Positions 1 to 9,176 are shown, numbered from the stretch's first letter. The stretch: 64,000 nt of DNA from Bradyrhizobium sp. SRS-191 (GCF_024586915.1 NZ_JANBVS010000002.1:372001-436000), one strand, 5' to 3'. Made by a program: numbers and translations. Notes: generated by a model from the sequence alone, not told the origin.

Positions 1-48
1 CACCGACGCTGCGACAGTCAAGCGTAAACCACGGCGCTGAACGGCGGA

Positions 49-906
49 TTAACCACCGCCATGCGGCTCGGCAGGCGGAGGGCTGCCGCTGTGCTGCTCA
101 CTGTGAGGTTCCGCCGCTGCCTCGGACTTCGCCGGCACGATGTGGACCACGCGATAGCCGTGATCTTTCAGATAGCGCAGGAACGCCGGCAGCATCGCCA
201 CCGTGCGCGGCTGGGGATCGTGCAGCAGGATGATGCCCTTGCGCGCCAGGTTCAAACGTTTGATCAGCAGCTTGAAGGTCTGCTGCGGCGACATCGCGGT
301 CCAGTCGCTGGCCCAGAGGTCGGCGCCGAACACGGCGATGCCGCGCGACTGCAGCAGGTCGAGGGTCGCCGGCGTCGATTCGAAGTAGGGGAAGCGGAAG
401 AACGGTGTCGACGGGGTCGTCGTCTCCAGGCCGTTGAGCGCCTTCTCATCGGCGGCAATGCCGCGGTCGATCTCTTCGACGGCCTGTTCCGGCGAGATGT
501 GCGCCAGATGTGCGTGCGTGTAGGTGTGATGGCCGACCGTGTGGCCTTCGGCTGCGATCCTCCGCACCAGTTCAGCGCGGCCCGACGCGGGCTGGCCGAC
601 CAGAAAGAAGGTCGCGCGCACGCATTCCCTGGCGAGCGCCGCGAGCACCTTGTTGGTCATCGGCGGCGACGGGCCATCGTCGAATGTCAGGACCACCTCG
701 CCGTCTTCCAGCGGCAGGGTATCGGGGAAGCTCTTCAGGCCGACGCGGGGATAGTTCTTCGGGTTCACGCTCAGCACGCGTGAGGTGCCGAGCGTGCCCT
801 CGCGTGGACAGGGAGCAGGCTCGGCGCAGGCGCCGTGCATCACCAGCAGCGCGGCCAGCGCGCCGGCTGCGTTTATCCATCCCGCCATCCACCGCGCCTG
901 AGACAT
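49..906 (-). CDS. Polysaccharide deacetylase (NodB-type)
   Basis: A secreted carbohydrate esterase of family 4, expected to remove N-acetyl (or similar) groups from an envelope or extracellular polysaccharide. Of 285 residues, about 1-28 look like a signal peptide ending in an ALA/ACA-type cleavage region. The catalytic NodB motif TFDDGPS lies at residues 74-80 (metal and base aspartates D76 and D77), and the metal-binding HxxxH at H127/H131 follows. The tail after about residue 265 is low-complexity, rich in His, Glu and Pro. The ATG at 906 was chosen because the frame stays open far upstream (to 1389) without family similarity, and that upstream part lies over mgtE. It is divergent from mgtE with about 90 bp between. 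The exact substrate cannot be read from the sequence. Confidence 0.88.
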   Translation of the reverse strand: MSQARWMAGWINAAGALAALLVMHGACAEPAPCPREGTLGTSRVLSVNPKNYPRVGLKSFPDTLPLEDGEVVLTFDDGPSPPMTNKVLAALARECVRATFFLVGQPASGRAELVRRIAAEGHTVGHHTYTHAHLAHISPEQAVEEIDRGIAADEKALNGLETTTPSTPFFRFPYFESTPATLDLLQSRGIAVFGADLWASDWTAMSPQQTFKLLIKRLNLARKGIILLHDPQPRTVAMLPAFLRYLKDHGYRVVHIVPAKSEAAAEPHSEQHSGSPPPAEPHGGG

Positions 907-997
907 CTTTTCCCGTTGCGCTCGCTGTTGCCGATTATGTAATGCGTGAAAGCACAAATCAGACCATTTGTCTGAATAAGAACGCGTGAGGCACGTC

Positions 998-2416
998 ATG
1001 AACGATACATTGGACGTTGCCCCTGCCGATGCAACTCTAGCCGATCGCGCGGCGATGCGCACCGAATCCGGTGAAATTCGCGCTGAATTCATCGCGGCCA
1101 TGACCGCCGCGATCGCGGCGGAAGACGAGGGGTTCCTCCGCGCGGAGGTCGCCGAGCTGCACGAAGCCGATCTCGGCGATCTGATCGCAGCACTCGCGCC
1201 CGACGACCGCGTCAGGCTGGTCGAGCTGACCGGCACCGATTTCGACTTTTCGGCATTGAACGAGGTCGATGACGCCGTTCGCGAGGAGATCCTCGAAGAG
1301 CTGGAGCCGGCCACCGTCGCCGAAGGCGTCCGCGAGCTCGAATCCGACGACGCCGTCGAGCTGCTGGAGAGCCTCGACGAGGAGGACAAGGAGGAGATCC
1401 TCGAGCGGCTGCCGCCGTCCGAGCGCGACGTCCTCGAGCGCAGCCTCGATTATCCCGAAGGTTCCGCGGGGCGCCGCATGCAGACCGAGTTCATCGCGGT
1501 TCCGCCGGCGTGGACCGTCGGCGAGGCGATCGACTACATGCGCGAGACGCCGGACCTGCCGGAGCGCTTCTACGAGATCTATGCCGTCGACGAGGCGCGG
1601 CATTGGCAGGGCGCGGTGTCGCTCGATGCGCTGCTGCGCGCCCGCCGCCCGGTGCCGCTCGCCGAGCTGATCGACGAGGACCGGCGGCGCGTCACCGTCA
1701 CCGACGATCTCGCCGAGGTGGCGCGGCTGTTCGGCAAGTACAATCTGGTTGCAGCCCCCGTGGTCGATGCCGACAACCGTGTGGTCGGGGTCATCACGAT
1801 CGACGACGTCGTCGACGTGATCGAGGAGGAGGCCGACGAGGACTTCAAGGCGCTCGGCGGCGTGTCCGGCGACGAGGAGCTCTCGGACAGCGTCTGGACC
1901 ATCGCCAAGGGCCGCTTCAACTGGCTGCTGATCAATCTCGCCACCGCGTTCCTCGCATCCTCCGTGCTCGGCCTGTTCGAGGGCCAGCTGCAGCAGATGG
2001 TGGCGCTTGCCGTGCTCGCGCCGATCGTGGCGAGCCAGGGCGGCAATGCCGCCACCCAGACCATGACAGTTGCCGTGCGCGCACTGGCGACGCGCGAGCT
2101 CGGGCCCAACAATGCGCTGCGCGTGGTGATGCGCGAGGCCACGGTCGGGCTGGTCAACGGGCTCGCTTTCGCGCTCGTCACCGGCGTCGCCGCAGTGGCC
2201 TGGTTCAAGACGCCTGGCCTCGGCATCGTGATCGGGCTGGCGATGGTCTCCAATCTCGTCGCCGGCGCGCTTGGCGGCATCCTGATCCCGATGGTGCTCG
2301 AGCGCGTCCGCGCCGATCCGGCCGTCGCCTCCGGAACCTTCGTCACGACGGTGACCGACGTGGTCGGTTTCTTCTCGTTTCTGGGCATCGCGACGCTCTG
2401 GTTCGGCTTGAAATAA
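998..2416 (+). CDS. mgtE: Magnesium transporter MgtE
   Basis: Inner-membrane Mg2+ channel of the MgtE/SLC41 family, 472 residues. The order is canonical: an acidic helical N-domain (about 30-160), a CBS pair (about 160-285, ending at the VVGVITIDDVVDVIEEEADEDF region) and five membrane segments. The channel domain carries the GNAATQT selectivity motif and a last helix with TDVVGF, whose aspartate lines the pore in characterised MgtE. ATG at 998 is preferred because GAGG sits 7 nt upstream; a GTG at 986 in the same frame is the alternative (476 residues). The N and CBS domains normally sense cytosolic Mg2+ and close the pore. No Mg2+ riboswitch was recognised in the short leader. Confidence 0.93.
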   Translation: MNDTLDVAPADATLADRAAMRTESGEIRAEFIAAMTAAIAAEDEGFLRAEVAELHEADLGDLIAALAPDDRVRLVELTGTDFDFSALNEVDDAVREEILEELEPATVAEGVRELESDDAVELLESLDEEDKEEILERLPPSERDVLERSLDYPEGSAGRRMQTEFIAVPPAWTVGEAIDYMRETPDLPERFYEIYAVDEARHWQGAVSLDALLRARRPVPLAELIDEDRRRVTVTDDLAEVARLFGKYNLVAAPVVDADNRVVGVITIDDVVDVIEEEADEDFKALGGVSGDEELSDSVWTIAKGRFNWLLINLATAFLASSVLGLFEGQLQQMVALAVLAPIVASQGGNAATQTMTVAVRALATRELGPNNALRVVMREATVGLVNGLAFALVTGVAAVAWFKTPGLGIVIGLAMVSNLVAGALGGILIPMVLERVRADPAVASGTFVTTVTDVVGFFSFLGIATLWFGLK

Positions 2417-2497
2417 GCCCGGCGCCTGAACGACTTATATCGTTAATCCGGCCTTAACGCGGCTCGGCGACACTCGGTATCGAGATGGAGTCGGACC

Positions 2498-2791
2498 ATG
2501 CAACAACGCTTGCGGCTGAAGGCAGACGGACGGATCGTGGAACTGCGCGACGGCGGGGAGTTTCCGCTGGCGCCGTCGACGGCCGCGCCGGCAAGCCCGC
2601 TGGAGGTGCGCGATCTCCGGCGGCGAGTGCAGCTGACGCAGCAGGAGTTCGCCGCCAAGCTCGGCGTGCCCGTCGAGACCATTCGCAACTGGGAGCAGGG
2701 CAAGCGCATGCCGCGCGGCCCGGCGCGCGCGCTGCTGACCGTGATCGCGCATGCGCCCGATACCGTGTTCGCGGCCTTAGCTAAGACTTAA
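2498..2791 (+). CDS. Small HTH (XRE-type) DNA-binding protein
   Basis: A 97-residue protein with a helix-turn-helix of the Cro/C1 class at about residues 37-90 (core QLTQQEFAAKLGVPVETIRNWEQG). This form is common in HigA/NadS-like antitoxins and small repressors. The N-terminal 35 residues resemble a short beta-rich dimerisation arm. The start ATG has a GGAG box 8 nt upstream. No toxin-like gene flanks it: mgtE is 80 bp upstream and an aldo-keto reductase follows 75 bp downstream. It is either an orphan antitoxin or a stand-alone regulator. A 20-bp imperfect palindrome overlaps its stop codon and could be its own operator or that of the next gene. Confidence 0.8.
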   Translation: MQQRLRLKADGRIVELRDGGEFPLAPSTAAPASPLEVRDLRRRVQLTQQEFAAKLGVPVETIRNWEQGKRMPRGPARALLTVIAHAPDTVFAALAKT

Positions 2792-2796
2792 GCTAA
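2777..2796. promoter_or_regulatory. Palindrome over the HTH gene stop codon
   Basis: TTAGCT and AGCTAA arms flank 8 bp across the end of the HTH gene, followed by AAAAA. This could be a weak terminator hairpin or an operator for the aldo-keto reductase 70 bp downstream. The A/T-rich arms stand out in this GC-rich DNA. Confidence 0.35.
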
Positions 2797-2866
2797 AAAC
2801 CGGTCGCGCGTTGGCAACCACTTCTGTGTGCCTACATAATCCAGCACGCGTCTGGAGTGCACGGCC

Positions 2867-3685
2867 ATGCTGACGATCGAGGCCAATGGTGCAAGGATTC
2901 CCGCTCTGGGTCTCGGGACCTGGGAATTGCGAGGGCGGACCTGCGCCCGTATCGTCGAGCAGGCGCTGACGCTGGGCTATCGGCACATCGACACCGCCCA
3001 GGTCTACGAGAACGAGACCGAAGTCGGGGAGGGGCTGCGCGCCTCACGCGTCCGCCGCAACGAGGTGTTCCTGACCACCAAAGTGTGGACGACGCATTTC
3101 GCGCCGAATGACCTGGAGCGCTCAACCAAGGAGAGCCTGGTCCGCTTGCGGGTCTCCGAGGTCGACCTGCTGCTGCTGCACTGGCCGAATTCGCATGTGC
3201 CGCTGGCCGAGACGCTCGGCGCGCTGGCGCATGCCAAGACGCTCGGTCTGGCGCGGCACATCGGCGTGTCGAACTTCACGGTGGCGCTGCTCGACGAGGC
3301 GGTGGCGCTGTCGACGGAGCCTTTGGTGTGCGACCAGGTCGAATATCATCCCTATCTCGACCAGACCAAGGTTCGCGAGGCCTGCGCGCGGCACGGCATG
3401 GCCGTGGTCGCCTACAGCCCGATCGCCAAGGGCAAGATCAAGAACGATCCGACCCTGACGCGGATCGGCCGCGACCATGGCAAGAGCCCGGCGCAGATCT
3501 GCCTGCGCTGGCTGCTGCAGCAGAACGTCGTGGCGATCCCGCGGACCTCGAAGATCGAACGGCTGTCCGAGAATCTCGAACTGTTCGATTTCGAGCTGTC
3601 CGAGCAGGAGATGGCGGACATCTTCGCGATGGGCAGCCCGGAAGGGCGGATGACCAACTTCGCCTTCGCCCCCAAATGGGATTGA
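2867..3685 (+). CDS. Aldo/keto reductase
   Basis: NADPH-dependent carbonyl reductase of the AKR superfamily (272 residues, usual length for the 2,5-diketo-D-gluconate reductase group). The catalytic tetrad is visible: D42 and Y47 in IDTAQVYENE, K72 in FLTTKVW and H105 in LLLLHWP. The C-terminal cofactor loop IPRTSKIERL is also present. It is cytosolic and probably monomeric. The family reduces aldehydes and keto sugars; the physiological substrate is not evident. It is transcribed alone, with an HTH gene 75 bp upstream that might regulate it. Confidence 0.92.
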   Translation: MLTIEANGARIPALGLGTWELRGRTCARIVEQALTLGYRHIDTAQVYENETEVGEGLRASRVRRNEVFLTTKVWTTHFAPNDLERSTKESLVRLRVSEVDLLLLHWPNSHVPLAETLGALAHAKTLGLARHIGVSNFTVALLDEAVALSTEPLVCDQVEYHPYLDQTKVREACARHGMAVVAYSPIAKGKIKNDPTLTRIGRDHGKSPAQICLRWLLQQNVVAIPRTSKIERLSENLELFDFELSEQEMADIFAMGSPEGRMTNFAFAPKWD

Positions 3686-3819
3686 GGGCGCAGCCTTCGC
3701 GTTTATGCTAAAGCCCGAGATGACAGGGGGAGCGGCCGGCGGGCCGCGCGGCAGGTGGCGCCGCACTCCCGGTCGATGATCGGAGCGAATGCGCGCGCAT
3801 CCGCTCGTGCGCGGGCGTC

Positions 3820-4722
3820 GTGAGCAGCATGGAACGTTGGCAGTTCATCCGTTGGGGCATTGCCGCGTCCGTGCTCGCGCATGTCCTGCTGGTCAGCGGG
3901 GTCGTGGTCTCGACCTCGGTCCGGCCTTATGAGCTGCCGAAAAGCGACGAGGTTCCGGTGGATATCGTCGATGCCGACGAGCCGAAGAAAACCCCGGAGC
4001 CGGTCGTCACCCCATCGCCGTCCCCGACGCCTGAGCTGACCTTGCCGCAGCCGGCCCCGAGCGCCTCGCCGGCGGCCGCCGCGCCGCCTCCGGCCCCCGA
4101 GCCGTCGCAGACGCTCCAGCGCGAGGCCAAGGAGCCGGCAAAGCCGCCGCAGCCTTCAGCGTCGCCGTCGCCGTCGCCAAAATCCGCGGCGAAACCGGCG
4201 GCTAAATCTGAAGCCAGGCCGGAGTCGAAATCAGAGGCGAAGTCGGCCGCCAAGCCGCCGTCTGCAACCACGCCGAGCTACGTGCAACCCGAGCCGGACC
4301 TCACCGTGAAATACGGCGTCATGCTCGGTCTGCCGGCGCCGCTGCCGCCCGTCTCGCCGCTGCCGCCGGCGAACGCCCCGGAGGACGGCCAGGAGACCGG
4401 AGCGATGGCAACGACGAATCTCGCGGCCAATCTCGAGACGGCGCTCCGCCAGCGGGTCAGGAGCTGCGCGCATCTCGCGTCATCGATGTCGCCCAGTGAT
4501 CGCGTCCTGGTCAGACTGCGCTTCGCGATGACCCCCGACGGCAGGCTGGCCACGGAGCCGGAGGTGAGGGAGGTCATTGCGCCGCTGAAGGCTGCGCAGC
4601 TGAAGGAGAGCGCAGTCCAGGCGCTGAACGCGTGCCAGCCTTATACGATGCTGCCGCCCGATCGATACGACGAGTGGAAGGTGATCGAGATGTCGTTCAC
4701 GCCGCAGGATTTCAGCCGCTGA
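3820..4722 (+). CDS. TonB/TolA-like envelope protein
   Basis: A 300-residue single-pass inner-membrane protein built like TonB/TolA. It has a short cytoplasmic N-terminus, a membrane anchor at about residues 10-33, then about 120 residues of Pro/Ala/Lys/Glu-rich periplasm-spanning linker (45-170). A compact C-terminal domain (about 195-300) carries two cysteines. The region LRFAMTPDGRLATEPEV and the final ...YDEWKVIEMSF fit a TolA/TonB C-terminal fold. No exbBD or tolQR lies nearby, so it is either an orphan energy transducer or a cell-division envelope protein. The start is GTG 3820, with ATG 3829 as alternative. Function is inferred from architecture only. Confidence 0.72.
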   Translation: MSSMERWQFIRWGIAASVLAHVLLVSGVVVSTSVRPYELPKSDEVPVDIVDADEPKKTPEPVVTPSPSPTPELTLPQPAPSASPAAAAPPPAPEPSQTLQREAKEPAKPPQPSASPSPSPKSAAKPAAKSEARPESKSEAKSAAKPPSATTPSYVQPEPDLTVKYGVMLGLPAPLPPVSPLPPANAPEDGQETGAMATTNLAANLETALRQRVRSCAHLASSMSPSDRVLVRLRFAMTPDGRLATEPEVREVIAPLKAAQLKESAVQALNACQPYTMLPPDRYDEWKVIEMSFTPQDFSR

Positions 4723-4899
4723 TCGTGCGCCCGTTCAGGTCGCCCATGGAGGCTGACAAGATCGCAGGACGTCGCTCGACGCAGCCGGCGATCATCCTGT
4801 ATGCGTGCCGGACGGCAAGGCTGCCCATCGGCCGCCGCTGTGCGGTCAATGCGCAGCCTTTAATGGCCTTGGATCGCTTGAACACGGAGACGGTGCGAC

Positions 4900-5559
4900 A
4901 TGACCCTGAAGCTGGTGATCGGCAACAAGAACTATTCCTCATGGTCGATGCGGCCGTGGCTCGCGCTGCGCGGCGCCGACATCGCCTTCGAGGAGATCGT
5001 GATCCCGCTCTACACCGATGATCCCGCCGACAAGGCTCGCATCCTCGAACATTCGCCGGCCGGCAAGGTGCCGATCCTGATCGATGGTTCGGTCACCGTG
5101 TGGGATTCGCTGGCGATCATCGAGTATCTCGCCGAGCGCTTTCCCGCGGCCGGCGTGTGGCCTGCCGATGTCGCCGCGCGCGCTCATGCGCGCTCCGTTT
5201 CCGCCGAGATGCATTCCGGCTTCCAGGCATTGCGCAACGAGTGTCCGATGAACCTGCACCGCCCGGTGCGAGCGGTGGAACTCTCCGCCGATGCCAAGGC
5301 CAACATCGCCCGGATCGAGGACATCTGGCGCGACTGCCGCTCCCGTCACGGCGCCGGGGGCCCGTTCCTGTTCGGTCGCTTCAGCGGGGCGGATGCGATG
5401 TTCGCGCCGGTGGTCACGCGGTTCCATACCTTCGCGGTTCCGGTCGCGGCGGACACCAAGGCCTACATGGACGCGATGACGGCGATGCCGGCCTTCGCTG
5501 CATGGGTCAAGGACGGGCTGGCGGAAAGCTGGATCATCGACCGGGTCGAGAAGGTCTGA
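4900..5559 (+). CDS. Glutathione S-transferase family protein
   Basis: A 219-residue cytosolic GST. The N-terminal thioredoxin-like domain (about 1-80) has the YSSWSMRPW active-site region, the cis-proline segment GKVPIL and the glutathione gamma-glutamyl contact DSLAIIEYLAE. The all-helical C-terminal domain fills residues 90-215. Serines 12-14 near the N-terminus are candidates for the thiolate-stabilising residue. GGAG lies 9 nt before the ATG. The specific substrate is unknown; detoxification or stress conjugation is the family role. Confidence 0.9.
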   Translation: MTLKLVIGNKNYSSWSMRPWLALRGADIAFEEIVIPLYTDDPADKARILEHSPAGKVPILIDGSVTVWDSLAIIEYLAERFPAAGVWPADVAARAHARSVSAEMHSGFQALRNECPMNLHRPVRAVELSADAKANIARIEDIWRDCRSRHGAGGPFLFGRFSGADAMFAPVVTRFHTFAVPVAADTKAYMDAMTAMPAFAAWVKDGLAESWIIDRVEKV

Positions 5560-5782
5560 CCCTGTCTCGCCGCTCGCCATGGGCAGCGGTGCTCCTTGTT
5601 AGTCCAGGAGTACCGCTCCAGCCGCCATCTCGTTGAAGAAACTCGCAATATCAGTGTTCGCCATGTTGCGAGGCCGCTGGCCAGGGCGGGCGGCGGCGTG
5701 CTATAGAGCGCTATCTATAAAGACACGCCGGCCCGGGCAGCGGGACCAGGGGCTCTTGCCGGCATGCGAGCAGGAGAGGGCG

Positions 5783-5974
5783 TTGAAACACAAGTTCCCC
5801 ATTGGGTCGACGGTCTATTTTACCGCGAGCAATGTCTCGCGGCCGGCGGCCAGCGGTACCTACGAGATCATCCGGCAACTTCCGACGGAAGGGGATGACT
5901 GCCAGTACCGGATCAAAAGCTCGACGGAAGCCTTTGAGCGGGTTGCAAGAGAAAGCCAATTGGCCTTGTCTTGA
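5783..5974 (+). CDS. Small conserved hypothetical protein (TTG start)
   Basis: A 63-residue protein beginning at TTG 5783, placed 2 nt after a strong GGAGAGGG ribosome-binding site. The frame is open upstream to 5633, but that part is Arg-rich and has no such site. The product starts MKHKFPIGSTVYFTASNVSRPA and has a YEIIRQLP...DDCQYRIKSS...ERVARESQL pattern. It looks like one small beta-barrel domain that could bind nucleic acid or protein, a type seen as small hypothetical proteins in Bradyrhizobium. No function is assigned. It stands alone between the GST gene and a 317-bp gap. Confidence 0.6.
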   Translation: MKHKFPIGSTVYFTASNVSRPAASGTYEIIRQLPTEGDDCQYRIKSSTEAFERVARESQLALS

Positions 5975-6291
5975 GCTGCTCGGCGTCAGGACGTCAGGCT
6001 GTGCGCGTCGGCGGACGCGGCCGCCGATCGGAGGAGGAGAGACCCGGCAGATGTCACGGGGCTGAAAGCCGCGGCCCGAAGGTCTTACGAAGGCTGCGCA
6101 ATCCCTCTTGGGGATAGTGGGTAGCTCCACACCATCCGGCACCCCTCGGTGCATGGAATCGTCTTATTGTCAGGGCGTGGGGCCGCGACGGATTTGGGTG
6201 ATCGTTTGAATTTGGTGATCGTTTCACGGCCGTCCCATGTCGGGGCGCCATCGGGGCCGTTTTGGTTGGCCCGCGTCAGGAATCAGCGCGC
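5975..6291. other. Intergenic region with a direct repeat
   Basis: No gene is supported in these 317 bp. Near the right end two direct copies of TTTGGTGATCGTTT (one with an extra G) start at about 6192 and 6210, an 18-bp period about 80 bp before the next start codon. That is consistent with a tandem operator or chance slippage. The rest shows no clear promoter, hairpin or coding signal. Confidence 0.4.
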
Positions 6292-7284
6292 ATGAACTCG
6301 ACCTGGCCCTCATCACTCGACCAGCTCTTGAACTCGCCGTCGTTCCCAATGTGGCTCACGGTGGCCGCGGCAGGCTTCTTCGCGCTGATTGTCCTGGTCA
6401 CGCTGCTGCGGGCCGAGAAGTCAGTCGCCAATGGTGCTCTGACCGTGATCACGCTGCTGGCCGTCGGGATTGCCGTTGCCTCCATGATGCGCAGCCAGGA
6501 TCCGTCGCAGCGGGGTGGCAATGGCGATCCCACGACGACGGCGTCGGCCGGCCTGTCGCCGCCAGCCTTGGCCTGCATCGATGACATGGCCGGCGATCTC
6601 GTGCTGTCGAACTGTGAGAAGAGCCTGTTCGGGGCGGCTGATATGACGGCTGCGGCCGTCAGCTATGCGGCGGGCATGCTCAGCCGGCTCTCGCAGGCCG
6701 GCGACCTCGCCAGCGCCAACAAGGTGATGACCGCCGAATTGCTGGCGCTGCGGCGGGCGGTGGAGCGCGACCGCTATGGGCTGATGGCCTATGTGCTGCT
6801 GACGCGCGACCGCTGCACGCCGAACGATTGCGTGATGTTCCGCGCCGTCGGCGATCGCCAGCAACTGGTCAACAACATGGAGGGGCGGACCTATGAGGGG
6901 CTGGTGACGCGCTACGCCTCGCAGTGGAACGCAACGCCGGCGGCCCCGGGCCAGCCGGTCGTGGGAACCTTCGCCGGCCTCGCGCCGTCGGCGCCCACCG
7001 GCAAGCCGACGACCGCGGAGTTTCCGAGCTCGGCCAACACGCCGCCCGTCAGCATCATGAACCCCGAGCCCACGGCCTCGACCCGCTCGGTCGCGCCCGC
7101 CGCGGCGGCCAAGCCGCAGCCGCCGACCCAGCTCGCACCAGCAGCGGCGGCGCCGCCCACCGTTGCCGCTAGCCATGCCCAGGCGCCGCCGGCGGCCAAG
7201 AAGGCCGCGCCGAAGCCCAAGCCGGCGGCGGCCGCGCCGCAGGGGGCGCCTGACGCCGCCGAGCCGGCCGCCAAGGACGAATAA
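6292..7284 (+). CDS. Membrane-anchored hypothetical protein
   Basis: A 330-residue protein of unknown function. Two hydrophobic segments near the N-terminus (about 20-40 and 45-66) are followed by a globular part (about 90-215) with cysteines 95, 108, 165 and 170. The last two sit close together in RDRCTPNDCVMF and suggest disulfides in the periplasm. The C-terminal 110 residues are low-complexity Ala/Pro/Lys, like a wall-spanning tail. ATG 6292 was preferred over an upstream GTG because the hydrophobic segment then sits near the N-terminus. It may be co-transcribed with the DUF1489 gene 32 bp downstream. Confidence 0.7.
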   Translation: MNSTWPSSLDQLLNSPSFPMWLTVAAAGFFALIVLVTLLRAEKSVANGALTVITLLAVGIAVASMMRSQDPSQRGGNGDPTTTASAGLSPPALACIDDMAGDLVLSNCEKSLFGAADMTAAAVSYAAGMLSRLSQAGDLASANKVMTAELLALRRAVERDRYGLMAYVLLTRDRCTPNDCVMFRAVGDRQQLVNNMEGRTYEGLVTRYASQWNATPAAPGQPVVGTFAGLAPSAPTGKPTTAEFPSSANTPPVSIMNPEPTASTRSVAPAAAAKPQPPTQLAPAAAAPPTVAASHAQAPPAAKKAAPKPKPAAAAPQGAPDAAEPAAKDE

Positions 7285-7316
7285 GGACGAAGAGAGCCGT
7301 CGATCGAAGCGCCATC

Positions 7317-7757
7317 ATGCCCCTGCATCTGATCAAGCTGGCCGTCGGCTGCGAGTCGGTCAAAGAGCTCAAGGAATGGATCGCCGAGCGCATGCTCGCG
7401 GCCAAGAAGAAGGGCCTGCCGCAGCAGCACGTCCATGTCACGCGGATGACGCCGAAGCGGGTCGAGGACATCCTCGGCGGCGGCTCGCTGTACTGGGTGA
7501 TTCGCGGCGAGGTCGCCGCGCGCGAGAAGATCACAGGCATCGAGCCGTTCCGCGACGGCGACGGCATCGGCCGCTGCCGCATCATCATGCAGCCGAAGGT
7601 GATCGCGGTGTCGCCGCGGCCGATGCGCCCGTTCCAGGGCTGGCGCTATCTGACCGCCGAGGACGCGCCGGCCGATCTCGGCAAGGCCAGCGCCGCCGGC
7701 GTGGAGGCCATGCCCGAGCCGCTGCGCCGCGAGCTGCGGGATCTGGGGCTGTTGTAG
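7317..7757 (+). CDS. DUF1489 family protein
   Basis: A 146-residue soluble protein matching the alphaproteobacterial DUF1489 family over its full length. It starts MPLHLIKLAVGCES and has the conserved RMTPKRVEDILGGGSLYWVIRG and RMRPFQGWRYLT-like segments. No catalytic motif is visible and the family has no established biochemical role that I know of. It is positioned 32 bp after the preceding membrane-protein gene. A REP-like palindrome follows its stop codon. Confidence 0.85.
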   Translation: MPLHLIKLAVGCESVKELKEWIAERMLAAKKKGLPQQHVHVTRMTPKRVEDILGGGSLYWVIRGEVAAREKITGIEPFRDGDGIGRCRIIMQPKVIAVSPRPMRPFQGWRYLTAEDAPADLGKASAAGVEAMPEPLRRELRDLGLL

Positions 7758-7851
7758 GGATTCGAGTTGCGCGTGAGCGCCGCGAGCCACGCCGACACTC
7801 AGCTTCGACGGGAAGCTCAGCGCATCCATCCGCTCGGCGGTGCCAGTTGTT

Positions 7852-8012
7852 GCGCCCTCTCCCCGTGCGGGAGAGGGCATCACCGGCCCATCCTCGCCTA
7901 AGGTTGGGTGAGGGGTATCTCTCGGGGAGCAACGCTTGCGGAGACATACCCCTCGCCCCACCGAGTTTGCCGTACTGTCCTACATGCCCTCTCCCGCAAG
8001 GGGAGAGGGCGC
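7852..8012. repeat. REP-like inverted repeat
   Basis: Perfect 13-bp outer arms, GCGCCCTCTCCCC at 7852-7864 and its complement at 8000-8012. A second nested inverted repeat (GGTGAGGGGTATCTC near 7908, complementary near 7940) lies between them. It sits in the 331-bp gap between convergent genes, where extragenic palindromes usually lie. It can fold into a long hairpin and may act as a bidirectional terminator. The pattern is familiar from Bradyrhizobium intergenic DNA. Confidence 0.75.
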
Positions 8013-8088
8013 AGTCACGGGCACCGCGTAAATGGTGTCATCCGGCTAGTGCTGGTTTCGACGGCCGTGACGCTTTCTCTCGCGAGCC

Positions 8089-8940
8089 TCACGCCGCGAT
8101 GTTGTCGATCAGTCGCGTGGTTCCGAGCTTGGCGGCGACCAGGATGCGCTTCGGTCCGGACTCCTTTGGACCGATGGGCGCCAGGGTCTCGGCGTGGCGG
8201 ACCTCGAGATAGTCCAATGCGAAACCGGCGTCGGTGATTGTCGCAGCGCCGTCACCAACCGCGGCCAGCATGTCGTCGCCGGCGCGCAGCCGCGTCGCGA
8301 TCTGCTTCAGCACCCGGTGCAGCGTCGGGGCCACACGCCGCTCGTCTGCACTGAGATAGACATTGCGTGAGGACATCGCGAGCCCGTCGCGTTCGCGCAC
8401 CGTACGGGATCCGACGACGCGGACGCCGAGATCGAGGTCGCGGGCCATCTGCGACACCACGCGGAGCTGCTGATAGTCCTTCTCGCCGAAAACAGCGACG
8501 TCGGGCCGGACTTGCGTGAACAGCTTTGCGACCACGGTCGCGACGCCGCCGAAGAAGTGCGGACGGAAGCGATCCTCCAAGCCCGCGAGCGCCGGGCCGT
8601 CGGGAACGATCCGCGTGGCGAAGCCGTCCGGATACATGGCCTTCGCGTCGGGGTGCCAGATCAGATCGACGCGTTCGGCTTCGAGCTTTGCAACATCCTC
8701 CTTCCAGGTACGCGGGTATGAGCCGAAATCCTCTGTCGGCGCGAACTGAGTCGGGTTGACGAAGATCGACACCGCGACCTTGTCGGCGCGCCGCTTCGCC
8801 AGGCGGACGAGCGAGATGTGGCCGTCGTGCAAGGCGCCCATGGTCGGCACGAGCGCGACGCTGGCTTTTCGCGTGCGCAAGCTGTCGAGCTCGCGGCGGA
8901 GGACGGAGAGGGTGCGGGCGACGCGCGGCGTTCGTGACAT
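8089..8940 (-). CDS. panC: Pantothenate synthetase
   Basis: Condenses pantoate with beta-alanine using ATP, the last step of vitamin B5 synthesis before coenzyme A. The 283-residue sequence shows all family signatures: [10 protein letters not shown] with the HIGH-like nucleotide motif (residues 32-41), [10 protein letters not shown], the FGEKDYQQL pantoate site near 150 and the KMSKS-like MSSRNVYLS near 191. It is a cytosolic dimer in known examples. panB is not beside it. It is divergent from mipZ across 262 bp and ends beside a REP-like palindrome. Confidence 0.96.
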   Translation of the reverse strand: MSRTPRVARTLSVLRRELDSLRTRKASVALVPTMGALHDGHISLVRLAKRRADKVAVSIFVNPTQFAPTEDFGSYPRTWKEDVAKLEAERVDLIWHPDAKAMYPDGFATRIVPDGPALAGLEDRFRPHFFGGVATVVAKLFTQVRPDVAVFGEKDYQQLRVVSQMARDLDLGVRVVGSRTVRERDGLAMSSRNVYLSADERRVAPTLHRVLKQIATRLRAGDDMLAAVGDGAATITDAGFALDYLEVRHAETLAPIGPKESGPKRILVAAKLGTTRLIDNIAA

Positions 8941-9128
8941 TTTTGCTCGATCTCACGGTGAAAAAACGCAGTTTTCCTGTTCGGCCTTGACGCTTCTGCG
9001 ACCGCCTTTAACAAGGAGTCCCACAAGCCGCTCAGCCTACTTGAATACGTCTGTTAGCACGTCTGCGCATCACATGCGGAGTTGGTAAACGCTGACGTCA
9101 AGTAGTAGCGGAGGATGCGACCCCCGTG

Positions 9129-9176
9129 GATTCACGATGATGCTGCATTTCACTTGACCACGGACGAGCGTGACTC
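9129..9176. promoter_or_regulatory. Two GANTC (CcrM) sites upstream of mipZ
   Basis: GATTC at 9129-9133 and GACTC at 9172-9176 lie within 75 bp of the mipZ start. GANTC is the target of the cell-cycle DNA methylase CcrM in alphaproteobacteria. Two sites in a division-gene promoter could tie expression to replication. This is inference; the sites may be chance. Confidence 0.4.

Noticed and set aside
907..1389. N-terminal extension of the deacetylase
   Set aside because: Ser/Arg-rich, overlaps mgtE on the other strand and displaces the signal peptide.
4632..5021. 129-codon open frame between the TonB-like and GST genes
   Set aside because: Overlaps both real genes and has no ribosome site or family likeness.
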